From an uncultured Candidatus Saccharibacteria bacterium (GTDB lineage: Bacteria; Patescibacteriota; Saccharimonadia; Saccharimonadales; UBA4665), in NCBI GenBank assembly GCA_937892705.1, contig CALBGR010000012.1, positions 1 through 37,483 of the forward strand: 37,483 nucleotides of DNA, given 5' to 3'. The notes under the pieces were generated by a model, which had not been told where the DNA came from, made no database searches, and was given only the letters and a program-made list of their open reading frames with translations. Both the position numbers and the translations under genes were made by a program. This document shows, in pieces, positions 25,258-31,262 of the stretch (positions are counted from its first letter, which is position 1; every line of letters starts with the position of its first letter).

Positions 25258-26607
25258 ATGCGGTTTATAGCTGACAATTTGGTGGTTCGGGGATTGTTGT
25301 TCATCATTGCGCTGATAGTAGTGCTCATACCTTTTCATGCCACAGTAACAGTATGGTTTGCAAGTAATTTCGGTCATTATACCGCTATTAGACTCTGGAA
25401 GGAAGTGCTGCTAGTGGGTCTTGTGAGTGGAGTTGGACTGTTGCTACTTCGGGATAAAGGTCTTTGCCAACGGATATGGCAACAGCCGCTTATTCGCACC
25501 ATTTTTCTTCTTATCGGCCTGTATGTTGCGCTTCATGGAATCATTGGCAGTATCTCGCTCCTGCGAGATGAGGTGGCGCTGCGTGCGCTTGGATATGGAC
25601 TAGTTAGTAATCTACGTTTCTTGTTGTTTTTTGTCAGTTGTGTGGTAGTTGGCAGCTATGTTGCGCCATGGCTGCAAGCGAACTGGCGTCGTTTACTCCT
25701 GTGGCCTGCGGTGGTTGTGATTGGTTTTGGATTATTGCAGGCGCTGGTATTGCCAGTAGATTTTTTGAAGCATGTTGGCTATGGTCCTGAGACAATTGCC
25801 CCGTATATTGCAGTTGACCAAAAAGATGATTACGCGCGGATACAATCAACACTGCGCGGACCAAATCCGCTAGGTGCATATTTGGTTATTGTTATAACTG
25901 CGGTGGTTGGATTATTTGCAGCGGCTCGCTTGTCGCTGTGGCAATTTGCAGTGGCAATAGTGGCTACGACTGTGGTTTTGTATGGTACGTATTCTCGAAG
26001 TGCTTGGATTGGTGTGCTGTGTTCATTAACTATGCTTGCTTGGTTCTTGCTGCGTTCAGCAAAACTGCGCAAGTATATCGCAATTAGTATGGTCGCCTTG
26101 GTGTTGGTTGGTGCGGGTACGATATTTGTTTTACGTGATAATGACTATGTGCAAAATGTCGTATTCCATACCGATGAACATTCCGAGTCTGCGGCAAGTT
26201 CTAACGAAGCGCGTACGTCCGCTTTACGCAGTGGTGTGCATGATGTTGTGTCAGAGCCGCTTGGAAGAGGTCCGGGAACCGCAGGGCCAGCTTCTGTGTA
26301 TAACAACGGGAATGCGCGTATTGCAGAAAATTATTTCCTACAAATTGGTCAGGAAGTAGGAGCGGTGGGACTGACCGTGTTTATAGTAATTTGCTACATG
26401 GTGGGGCGTGTTTTATGGCGTATTCACCAGCGTACAGAAGTGGCAACGATACTACTTGCCAGCTTAATTGGAATTACGATAATAAATATGATTTCACATG
26501 CTTGGACTGATGATACACTTGCATATGTATGGTGGGGATTTGCCGGATTGGTAATTGGAGCGTATGGACTACAAAAAGATAAAAGCCGTGCCAAGAAAGC
26601 CATCTAA
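25258..26607 (+). CDS. O-antigen ligase/polymerase family membrane protein (WaaL/Wzy-like)
   Basis: 449 residues with about 11-12 membrane helices. The Wzy_C/O-antigen ligase region is recognisable from STLRGPNPLGAYLV, YGTYSRSAWIGVL (the S-R-x-x-W segment typical of the family) and the large periplasmic-side loop with RSGVHDVVSEPLGRGPGTAG and ENYFLQIGQEVGAVGL. Such proteins polymerise repeat units or attach the finished glycan to an acceptor on the outer face of the membrane. In an organism without a classical outer membrane the acceptor might be wall or protein. The 3' end overlaps the following GtrA gene by 44 nt. Confidence 0.85.
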   Translation: MRFIADNLVVRGLLFIIALIVVLIPFHATVTVWFASNFGHYTAIRLWKEVLLVGLVSGVGLLLLRDKGLCQRIWQQPLIRTIFLLIGLYVALHGIIGSISLLRDEVALRALGYGLVSNLRFLLFFVSCVVVGSYVAPWLQANWRRLLLWPAVVVIGFGLLQALVLPVDFLKHVGYGPETIAPYIAVDQKDDYARIQSTLRGPNPLGAYLVIVITAVVGLFAAARLSLWQFAVAIVATTVVLYGTYSRSAWIGVLCSLTMLAWFLLRSAKLRKYIAISMVALVLVGAGTIFVLRDNDYVQNVVFHTDEHSESAASSNEARTSALRSGVHDVVSEPLGRGPGTAGPASVYNNGNARIAENYFLQIGQEVGAVGLTVFIVICYMVGRVLWRIHQRTEVATILLASLIGITIINMISHAWTDDTLAYVWWGFAGLVIGAYGLQKDKSRAKKAI

Positions 26608-27007
26608 GAAGACGGTTATACAGTTTGGTTTATATAACATTGGCAATATAGCCTTTTTTGGTATTGGCTATGTAGTGTTTGCGCTGCTGTATGGACTGTT
26701 TTCGTGGCGGTGGTGGACGGCGAAAATTATTGCCGACCTTGCGGGTTGGACAGCAAATTATCTGGTGCAGCGATTTGTTGCTTTCCGAGACGAGAGTAAA
26801 TTGCATCCAGAAAAGAAGCTGTTTGCTCGATTCAGTGCAATTAGCCTTATGAATATACCGCTTGATTATGCAATTGTCGGCGGACTGAAGTGGCTTGGTG
26901 TGTCACCGTTTCTTGGCTTGTGGTTGTCTTCACTCTTTTTTACGTTTTGGAAGTTTGCATGGTATAAATTATGGGTATTTAAATTGCAGCCCCAATCTTC
27001 GGTATAA
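26564..27007 (+). CDS. Second GtrA-like membrane protein
   Basis: 147 residues with four predicted membrane helices. VIQFGLYNIGNIAFFGIGYVVF opens helix 1, YLVQRFVAFRDES is the loop after helix 2 (compare the equivalent N-S-R-x-V-F segment in other GtrA proteins), and FAWYKLWVFK ends the last helix. A basic N-terminal tail (KKIKAVPRKPSKK) is cytoplasmic. It starts within the ligase gene; an ATG at 26564 is preferred to a TTG three codons earlier. Its stop codon TAA (27005-27007) lies within the -10 hexamer of the next gene. Confidence 0.75.
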   Translation: MDYKKIKAVPRKPSKKTVIQFGLYNIGNIAFFGIGYVVFALLYGLFSWRWWTAKIIADLAGWTANYLVQRFVAFRDESKLHPEKKLFARFSAISLMNIPLDYAIVGGLKWLGVSPFLGLWLSSLFFTFWKFAWYKLWVFKLQPQSSV

Positions 27008-27008
27008 T
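27003..27008 (+). promoter_or_regulatory. -10 element of the LexA-like gene (leaderless)
   Basis: A perfect TATAAT ends 7 nt before the ATG at 27016. It overlaps both the preceding stop codon and an upstream in-frame ATG at 27007, which is therefore unlikely to be used. Confidence 0.55.
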
Positions 27009-27015
27009 GCTTCGT

Positions 27016-27471
27016 ATGGCAGATGTAGTTCGACCGAGTAAAAAGCAGCGTGAACTACTAACCTTTATTGAACAGTTTATAGCTGAACACGGCTATAGTC
27101 CGAGCTACCGGGAAATTATGGCCGGGTGTAATTATAATTCGGTTGCCACTGTGGCACTGCATGTGAACAATCTTATAAAACGCGGCCATTTACGGAAGCG
27201 TGATAACAGTGCTCGCTCTTTAGAGTTGGTGCAACGTGACGCTGCAAAAGCTGCTTTAAGCACGAACCAGATCAAGCCGGCTGAAGAAAAGTGGCTGGTT
27301 GAAAAAATTGATCATTTCTTTCATGAAGCTGAGCAGAGTAGCCAAAATGATCCCGTTGTTTTAGAGAACTTACAAACACTAGTGAATGCGTTGAAAGTAT
27401 TGGGGCTTGATGGAGCGGCGCAAAGTTATACCGCTCGGCTGTCAAAGCTGCGTAACACCACGACTGCGTAA
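27016..27471 (+). CDS. LexA-like DNA-binding protein lacking the autoprotease domain
   Basis: 151 residues. Residues 4-70 match the LexA N-terminal winged helix: PSKKQRELLTFIEQFIAEHG, YSPSYREIM, SVATVALHVNNLIKRGHLRK. The rest is a charged helical region (EEKWLVEKIDHFFHEAEQSS and on) with no S24 peptidase: there is no Ala-Gly cleavage site and no Ser/Lys dyad region, which would need roughly 120 more residues of beta structure. So it could bind DNA like LexA but could not self-cleave on DNA damage. The C-terminal helices may dimerise or sense something else. The start at 27016 follows from the promoter position. Confidence 0.75.
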   Translation: MADVVRPSKKQRELLTFIEQFIAEHGYSPSYREIMAGCNYNSVATVALHVNNLIKRGHLRKRDNSARSLELVQRDAAKAALSTNQIKPAEEKWLVEKIDHFFHEAEQSSQNDPVVLENLQTLVNALKVLGLDGAAQSYTARLSKLRNTTTA

Positions 27472-27490
27472 AAGAGACTTGATAATTGTT

Positions 27491-27503
27491 GTATAATTTA
27501 TAC
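27491..27503 (+). promoter_or_regulatory. -10 box inside a short palindrome before the gene at 27532
   Basis: GTATAA-T-TTATAC is a perfect 6-bp inverted repeat with a 1-nt centre, containing TATAAT at 27492-27497. It may be an operator, possibly for the LexA-like protein encoded just upstream. No good -35 was found. Confidence 0.35.
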
Positions 27504-27531
27504 AGAAAAAGAGTGGGAAGAGTGGGCTGTT

Positions 27532-28227
27532 ATGTATAGACTGGGGCGTCGTAGCAAGAAACGAACAAAGAAGTACATATGGCTCATTATATTACTGCTA
27601 CTGATTGTACTCTGTGCGGCTGGCGCGTACTTTGTATACAAGCTATTGAGCGAAGAAAGCGAAACAATTACCAATACGACTGCTATTACTCGTGAATATG
27701 AGCCGCCGCAAGGCGAGGACGTAAAGGAATTTAATCAGGGCCCATTTGTAATCAAGCTGCCGAGTGATTGGGTGTTTAAGGGGCATATCGATAGGCCGTA
27801 TAATGTATATTCCTATCAGGCAACCAAAAAGGGTGCTGATAATAGGATTTTGGAAATATATGTTGATCAAGTGCCGCAAGATGCACCATTTAATAGGTTG
27901 TTGCCGGTTATTGTTGAGGATAATAAGATTGCGGTTACTGGATCAGTATCAGAAAACTGTACAGAGTTTACAGGTCCACGCGGTAATCCGACAGCTGCAG
28001 GCGTCGATAAAATGTCGGCAAAGTGGCTGGGCGTAGATTTCTTGTGTGACATGAGCAACTATACACGCAATGTGGTAGGAGTTGGCACAGCTGCGTCTGG
28101 GCATAATATTGTACTCAGTGGCCCAGAGAAAGGTAGACATACCTTCTATTTCAAATACATTGACCACAACATTAATCCTGACTATCAGATCTTAGAAAAG
28201 GCATTAGAAAGCTTTAGGGTTCCGTAG
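27532..28227 (+). CDS. Membrane-anchored extracytoplasmic protein of unknown function
   Basis: 231 residues, not recognised. The N-terminus is very basic (RLGRRSKKRTKKY) before one hydrophobic helix at about residues 16-36 (IWLIILLLLIVLCAAGAYFV), so the bulk is outside the membrane. The outer domain (residues 60-231) starts FNQGPFVIKLPSDWVFKG, a pattern seen in PsbP/DUF1795-like folds, contains two cysteines (ENCTEF and DFLCDM), and ends in an amphipathic helix (ILEKALESF). It follows the LexA-like gene by 60 bp and precedes the riboswitch. It may be a substrate-binding or wall-associated protein; no function can be assigned. Confidence 0.6.
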   Translation: MYRLGRRSKKRTKKYIWLIILLLLIVLCAAGAYFVYKLLSEESETITNTTAITREYEPPQGEDVKEFNQGPFVIKLPSDWVFKGHIDRPYNVYSYQATKKGADNRILEIYVDQVPQDAPFNRLLPVIVEDNKIAVTGSVSENCTEFTGPRGNPTAAGVDKMSAKWLGVDFLCDMSNYTRNVVGVGTAASGHNIVLSGPEKGRHTFYFKYIDHNINPDYQILEKALESFRVP

Positions 28228-28282
28228 CAAATTTAGTGTGAGAATTGTGTTGAAAAATACTATATCTAGCGTGAATATAAAT

Positions 28283-28291
28283 TGCTACACT
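28283..28291 (+). promoter_or_regulatory. Extended -10 promoter before the riboswitch
   Basis: TGCTACACT is an extended -10 (TG-n-TACACT). Transcription would begin near 28298, just ahead of the aptamer. Confidence 0.4.
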
Positions 28292-28309
28292 AATGCCTAG
28301 CTACTTTTA

Positions 28310-28440
28310 TAAATCAAGCTGGAAGTGCGGTGAGAATCCGCTGGCAGTGCCGCTACGGTGATGCGCTTGACAAGTATGATAATTACCACATTTTTTGAAA
28401 TTTGTCAAGAGACAAGCCCGATACAGCAGTAAGACTCCCG
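28310..28440 (+). ncRNA. Cobalamin riboswitch-like aptamer
   Basis: Several blocks match the conserved core of the cobalamin riboswitch in the right order: GGAAG at 28321, GGTGAGAATCC at 28329-28339, GGCAGTGCCGCTACGGTGA at 28343-28361, and AAGCCCGATAC at 28414-28424. GCGG (28327-28330) pairs with CCGC (28338-28341). CTTGACAA (28366-28373) pairs perfectly with TTGTCAAG (28402-28409), an 8-bp variable-arm stem. GCTG (28318-28321) can pair with CAGC (28424-28427) to close the core. The last block deviates from the usual A-G-x-C-x-G-G-A-x-A-C-C wording, so it is a variant. The regulated gene at 28502 is of unknown function. Confidence 0.75.
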
Positions 28441-28501
28441 AGCAGGAGCAGCTTCTTGTTGCAAGGCTTCTATGCTTCTCGCTCGGAAATACGGAGGAAG
28501 C
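28438..28501 (+). promoter_or_regulatory. Putative riboswitch expression platform (ribosome-site control)
   Basis: CCGAGC (28438-28443) can pair with GCTCGG (28481-28486), enclosing a hairpin. Three copies of GCTTCT (28451-28456, 28466-28471, 28474-28479) are each complementary, with one G-U pair, to GGAAGC at 28496-28501, which overlaps the Shine-Dalgarno GGAGG (28493-28497). There is no U-tract, so control of translation rather than termination is the likelier mode. Confidence 0.5.
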
Positions 28502-29647
28502 ATGGAGCGCTACTCGGCCGCGCAGCCGACAGAATTATTGACCCTAAACCGTGAAGTACGTGCCAGAAATGATGCGGAGACATGGCTGGCTGAAGTGCTT
28601 GACGGTAATATGCGTACACCGTTTGAATTTACCTTTGACGGCCGGGAATTGTATGCAGCAGATGGCGGGGCATGTAGGCCGATTTTTGAAAACGCCTTAA
28701 AAGATGCTCAAACATTTGCCCGTACAAATCCTAATCTGTCGTTTGAAGTACGTCGAAGACAAAAAGAATTAGAAGAGTATTATGACATGCTCGCTATGGC
28801 GCGCGGCGAGCTGCCAAATACTATGGTAGTGGTGTCGGATTTTCCGCCTGAACTTATGGACGCAACTGAAGATGTGGGAGGTTATAATGTGCAGCGCAAG
28901 CAAACCATGTTGCGGGTACTTACCTGGCGCGACGGAAAAATGACTATGGTTTCGCAGTCGCTGGATCAAAGTGATCGGCGTGCGCTTGAGGCAATCTATC
29001 GTCACTTGGGAGTGGAGTGTGAAGCCGGTGAGTTGCTCGGGCAAAGAATATATCTTGATGCTGCTTCAGAACGCCAAGAGTTTTTAGTAGATGAGCTTAT
29101 GGGTGTGTATGATCGATCGCTCCAGGAGAGCAGAGGCGGCGTGTGGTATGGAGGGCGAAGAGCGGTGCGACCACAGAACACCTATGACTTTGTTTGTCAG
29201 CAGGCAGATTTAGTAACAGTGTTAGCAGATGAGTTTTTGAAAGGATCATATGATTCTGAAATAGTGTATGCGGTGGCGGCTGCTGTTCGAAAGCGGTATA
29301 TAGGCCAGACAGCGATACCCGTTTTGCATGATACGGTATATTTTGATCCTTATGTAGCGAAACAGTTGTTACGCCAAGAAATAGTAGAGGCTGCAGCAGA
29401 AGCGAAATCTGAAGGTATCCGCTTTAGCGGGTGTGGCGTGAGTGTCGGTGCTTCGCTTAACACTGAGGGCCAGCTTTCTACTAATGGATACGGCAATAGA
29501 ACAAATTCTGAAACAAATTATAGTTTTAATAAAAAAACGTACTGCAGAGTATGTCAGGCGCCACCAAAAAAGGGCGAAAATAAAAAAATGTGCGGACCGT
29601 GCGGTATTTGTAAAACATGTGACGCAAAGCTAAAGGCGAGTAACTAA
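28502..29647 (+). CDS. Unknown protein with C-terminal zinc-ribbon cysteines, under cobalamin-type riboswitch control
   Basis: 381 residues with this start, which has GGAGG five bases upstream; an ATG 30 bp earlier lacks a ribosome site and lies in the leader. The N-terminal 300 residues are soluble and match no family I know. Residues 300-340 are glycine/serine/asparagine-rich (FSGCGVSVGASLNTEGQL), and the end holds C348-x2-C351 and C364-x2-C367-x2-C370-x2-C373, enough for one or two metal sites. No signal peptide or membrane helix is visible. The preceding riboswitch ties its expression to cobalamin, suggesting a role in corrinoid handling, a B12-independent substitute, or another use. It is not recognisable as a ribonucleotide reductase, methionine synthase or B12 transporter. 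Confidence 0.7.
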   Translation: MERYSAAQPTELLTLNREVRARNDAETWLAEVLDGNMRTPFEFTFDGRELYAADGGACRPIFENALKDAQTFARTNPNLSFEVRRRQKELEEYYDMLAMARGELPNTMVVVSDFPPELMDATEDVGGYNVQRKQTMLRVLTWRDGKMTMVSQSLDQSDRRALEAIYRHLGVECEAGELLGQRIYLDAASERQEFLVDELMGVYDRSLQESRGGVWYGGRRAVRPQNTYDFVCQQADLVTVLADEFLKGSYDSEIVYAVAAAVRKRYIGQTAIPVLHDTVYFDPYVAKQLLRQEIVEAAAEAKSEGIRFSGCGVSVGASLNTEGQLSTNGYGNRTNSETNYSFNKKTYCRVCQAPPKKGENKKMCGPCGICKTCDAKLKASN

Positions 29648-29654
29648 CAGCGTA

Positions 29655-29660
29655 TATAAT
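29655..29660 (+). promoter_or_regulatory. -10 element of nadD (leaderless)
   Basis: A perfect TATAAT ends 6 nt before the ATG at 29667. No good -35 is seen. Confidence 0.45.
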
Positions 29661-29666
29661 AGAAAT

Positions 29667-30263
29667 ATGTCTATGAGTCGTATCGGTATTTATGCTGGAG
29701 TTTTTGACCCAGTGCATAGCGGGCATATTAGCTTTGCTTTGCAGGCTCTTAAGCGTGCAAAGCTGGATGAGGTGTATTTCTTACCGGAGCGGAAACCATA
29801 TCGCAAGCCTGGTGCTGAGCATTATGGGCATCGGGTAGCGATGTTGCGTCAGGCGCTGCAACCCTATGACCGTTTGGCATTGGCTGAAGTGGTAGACAGG
29901 CGTTTCAGCGTAAAGCAGACACTTCCTCGGTTGCGAACTACATTTCCTAATACAATACTTGTGTTTTTAATGGGTGCTGACGTGTTTGCGTATATGCCGC
30001 AGTGGGAAGGTGTAAAGCAGTTTATTACGCAAGTACAGTTTGTGGTGGCTGTACGTTCGTCCGAGGAACTGCAGGCAGTGAATGCAACCGTGCAGATGCT
30101 TGGTATTCCTACAAAATCTGTACAGGTTGTTGATAGTTTGCGTCCAAGTGTTTCAAGCACTAAAACGCGTCATGCTATTAGGCGGCGTACCTACACCCAA
30201 GGACTGCTTGCAAGCGTAGAAAAATACGCAAAACGCGAGTGGCTGTATGTTTCGGTGCAATAA
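29667..30263 (+). CDS. nadD: Nicotinate-nucleotide adenylyltransferase
   Basis: 198 residues. It joins AMP to nicotinate mononucleotide in NAD synthesis. RIGIYAGVFDPVHSGHISFA carries the nucleotidyltransferase HxGH motif, FLPERKPYRKPGAEHYGHRVAML follows the family order, FLMGADVFAYMPQW is the usual G-x-D segment, and SVSSTKTRHAIRR is the C-terminal I-S-S-T-x-x-R motif. The opening GVFDPVHSGH departs slightly from the common G-x-F-D-P-x-H-x-G-H, leaving a related nucleotidylyltransferase possible. I place the start at 29667 from the -10 position; a second ATG three codons on is possible. Confidence 0.82.
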   Translation: MSMSRIGIYAGVFDPVHSGHISFALQALKRAKLDEVYFLPERKPYRKPGAEHYGHRVAMLRQALQPYDRLALAEVVDRRFSVKQTLPRLRTTFPNTILVFLMGADVFAYMPQWEGVKQFITQVQFVVAVRSSEELQAVNATVQMLGIPTKSVQVVDSLRPSVSSTKTRHAIRRRTYTQGLLASVEKYAKREWLYVSVQ

Positions 30264-30267
30264 ATAG

Positions 30268-30296
30268 TTGACAAGCATAAGCATATTTGATACAGT
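30268..30296 (+). promoter_or_regulatory. Near-consensus strong promoter
   Basis: TTGACA (30268-30273), exactly 17 bp, and TACAGT (30291-30296). It is the best-matching full promoter in the window, with a start site predicted near 30303. It begins 4 bp after the nadD stop. Confidence 0.75.
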
Positions 30297-30310
30297 GAAG
30301 CTACTTCTGA

Positions 30311-30391
30311 AGCAGTATGCGAGGCTGCTAAGAGACAAAAACACATTAAAACAATAAAACAAAAACGAAGAGTAGTGTGCGAGGGCTGCTC
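30311..30391 (+). repeat. Two near-identical hairpins in the leader of a short transcript
   Basis: AGCAG-TATGCGAGG-CTGCT (30311-30329) and AGTAG-TGTGCGAGGG-CTGCT (30371-30390) start exactly 60 nt apart. Each folds into a 5-bp stem; the second extends to 6 bp with flanking G and C (30370-30391). They differ by two substitutions and one inserted G. The stem change (C to T) keeps pairing as G-U, and the loop core TGCGAGG is unchanged. This suggests a duplicated RNA-binding or regulatory motif. Confidence 0.6.
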
Positions 30392-30410
30392 AGGCGTTTT
30401 GGAGAAAAAC

Positions 30411-30500
30411 ATGTCAGTTAAGGTAAAGGTAATTTCACGCCGTGAAGCTATTGCTGTTACTGTATTTCGGCCATCATGGCAAGAATACTTGCAGTATTAA
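30411..30500 (+). CDS. Small ORF encoding a 29-residue basic peptide
   Basis: An ATG at 30411 with TTTTGGAGAAAAAC upstream (GGAG six bases before the start) opens a 29-codon frame ending in TAA at 30498-30500. The peptide begins MSVKVKVISRREA and ends FRPSWQEYLQY: the first half is basic with alternating valines, the end aromatic. It is not hydrophobic enough to be a typical type I toxin, and no downstream gene on this strand would make it a leader peptide. A strong promoter before it and a strong terminator after it make a free-standing unit of about 240 nt. It may be a true small protein or an incidental ORF in a regulatory RNA. Confidence 0.5.
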   Translation: MSVKVKVISRREAIAVTVFRPSWQEYLQY

Positions 30501-30519
30501 ATAGCTTCTTGCTTGCACT

Positions 30520-30555
30520 CTAAAAAAGAGCAGTGTATTTACTGCTCTTTTTTAG
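30520..30555. terminator. Bidirectional terminator overlapping the end of the dsbA-like gene
   Basis: A 15-bp perfect inverted repeat (30520-30534 and 30541-30555) around the loop GTATTT, with A6 on one side and T6 on the other. The 3' arm encodes the last residues of the DsbA-like protein and its stop codon (30541-30539) lies at the loop edge. Confidence 0.85.
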
Positions 30556-31171
30556 CTTCTGCGATTGCTTTATCAATTACCTCAGAGAATGCATCCAGAT
30601 TAGCGCCTGGATTAGTAATGACTTTTCCATTTAGCACAAAGGTTGGCGTGGCTTTAACACCCAGTTTTTTACCTTCGGCTAAGTCTGCCTGAACAGCGTC
30701 ATTAACAGCAGTACTCTTAAAGTCTTGCTTGTATTGATCAAGATTGAGTCCTAACTGCTTGGCATATGTTTCAAAAAAGCTTGTTGGACTGCTGGCAGTT
30801 GCCCAGTCGTTTTGATTAGCAAACAGCTTATCGTACATCTCCCAGAATTTGCCTTGTTTACCAGCAGCTTCTGCAGCGCGTGAAGCAGCGAAGGCATTCG
30901 GGTGAATTGATACCAGCGGGTTGTGACGGAACTGGAATGTGATGTCTTTAGAGTATTTATCTACTACTTGCTCAACAACTGGATAGTACTGAGCACACGC
31001 TGGACACTGGAAATCCCCATACTCTACAAGCGTTACTGAACCTTCACCTTTTACGTGGTTTGTAGGGTTTGCGTTTGTTTGCGGTGCCGATGCATCGTTA
31101 CCTTGAAACAATAAATAACCTACAAATGCGAGGATAATAACCCCAAGTATTGCCAAAAAACGTTTATCCAT
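30539..31171 (-). CDS. DsbA-like membrane-anchored thiol oxidoreductase
   Basis: 210 residues. One N-terminal hydrophobic segment (residues 5-22) acts as an anchor or uncleaved signal, followed by a short linker and a thioredoxin fold. The active site is FQCPACAQYY (C56-P-A-C59), and the cis-proline loop is KATPTFVLNGK. Together with the helical insert (residues 90-160) this is the DSBA/BdbD-like family, which introduces disulfide bonds into exported proteins; the secreted protein at 3513 with its many cysteines is a plausible client. GGAGGGG precedes the ATG. It is transcribed against its neighbours, so it is probably monocistronic, ending in the hairpin at 30520-30555. Confidence 0.88.
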   Translation of the reverse strand: MDKRFLAILGVIILAFVGYLLFQGNDASAPQTNANPTNHVKGEGSVTLVEYGDFQCPACAQYYPVVEQVVDKYSKDITFQFRHNPLVSIHPNAFAASRAAEAAGKQGKFWEMYDKLFANQNDWATASSPTSFFETYAKQLGLNLDQYKQDFKSTAVNDAVQADLAEGKKLGVKATPTFVLNGKVITNPGANLDAFSEVIDKAIAEAKKEQ

Positions 31172-31250
31172 GACCCCTCCAATGCTAGTAAATATAGTAT
31201 AACGTTATTGGCGAAAACATGCGAGTCTTCTAAAAAATACACGAAACGAG

Positions 31251-31256
31251 TAAGAT
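31251..31256 (+). promoter_or_regulatory. -10 element of the CBS-domain gene (leaderless)
   Basis: TAAGAT ends 6 nt before the ATG at 31263. No Shine-Dalgarno sequence is present and the -35 is weak. Confidence 0.35.
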
Positions 31257-31262
31257 GGTTGT

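Noticed and set aside
28472..28501. ATG at 28472 as the start of the riboswitch-controlled gene
   Set aside because: It has no Shine-Dalgarno sequence, lies in the predicted expression platform, and the next ATG has GGAGG at good spacing.
30411..30500. 29-residue ORF as an amino-acid attenuator leader peptide
   Set aside because: There is no run of one regulatory codon and no downstream biosynthetic gene on that strand; the terminator ends the unit.
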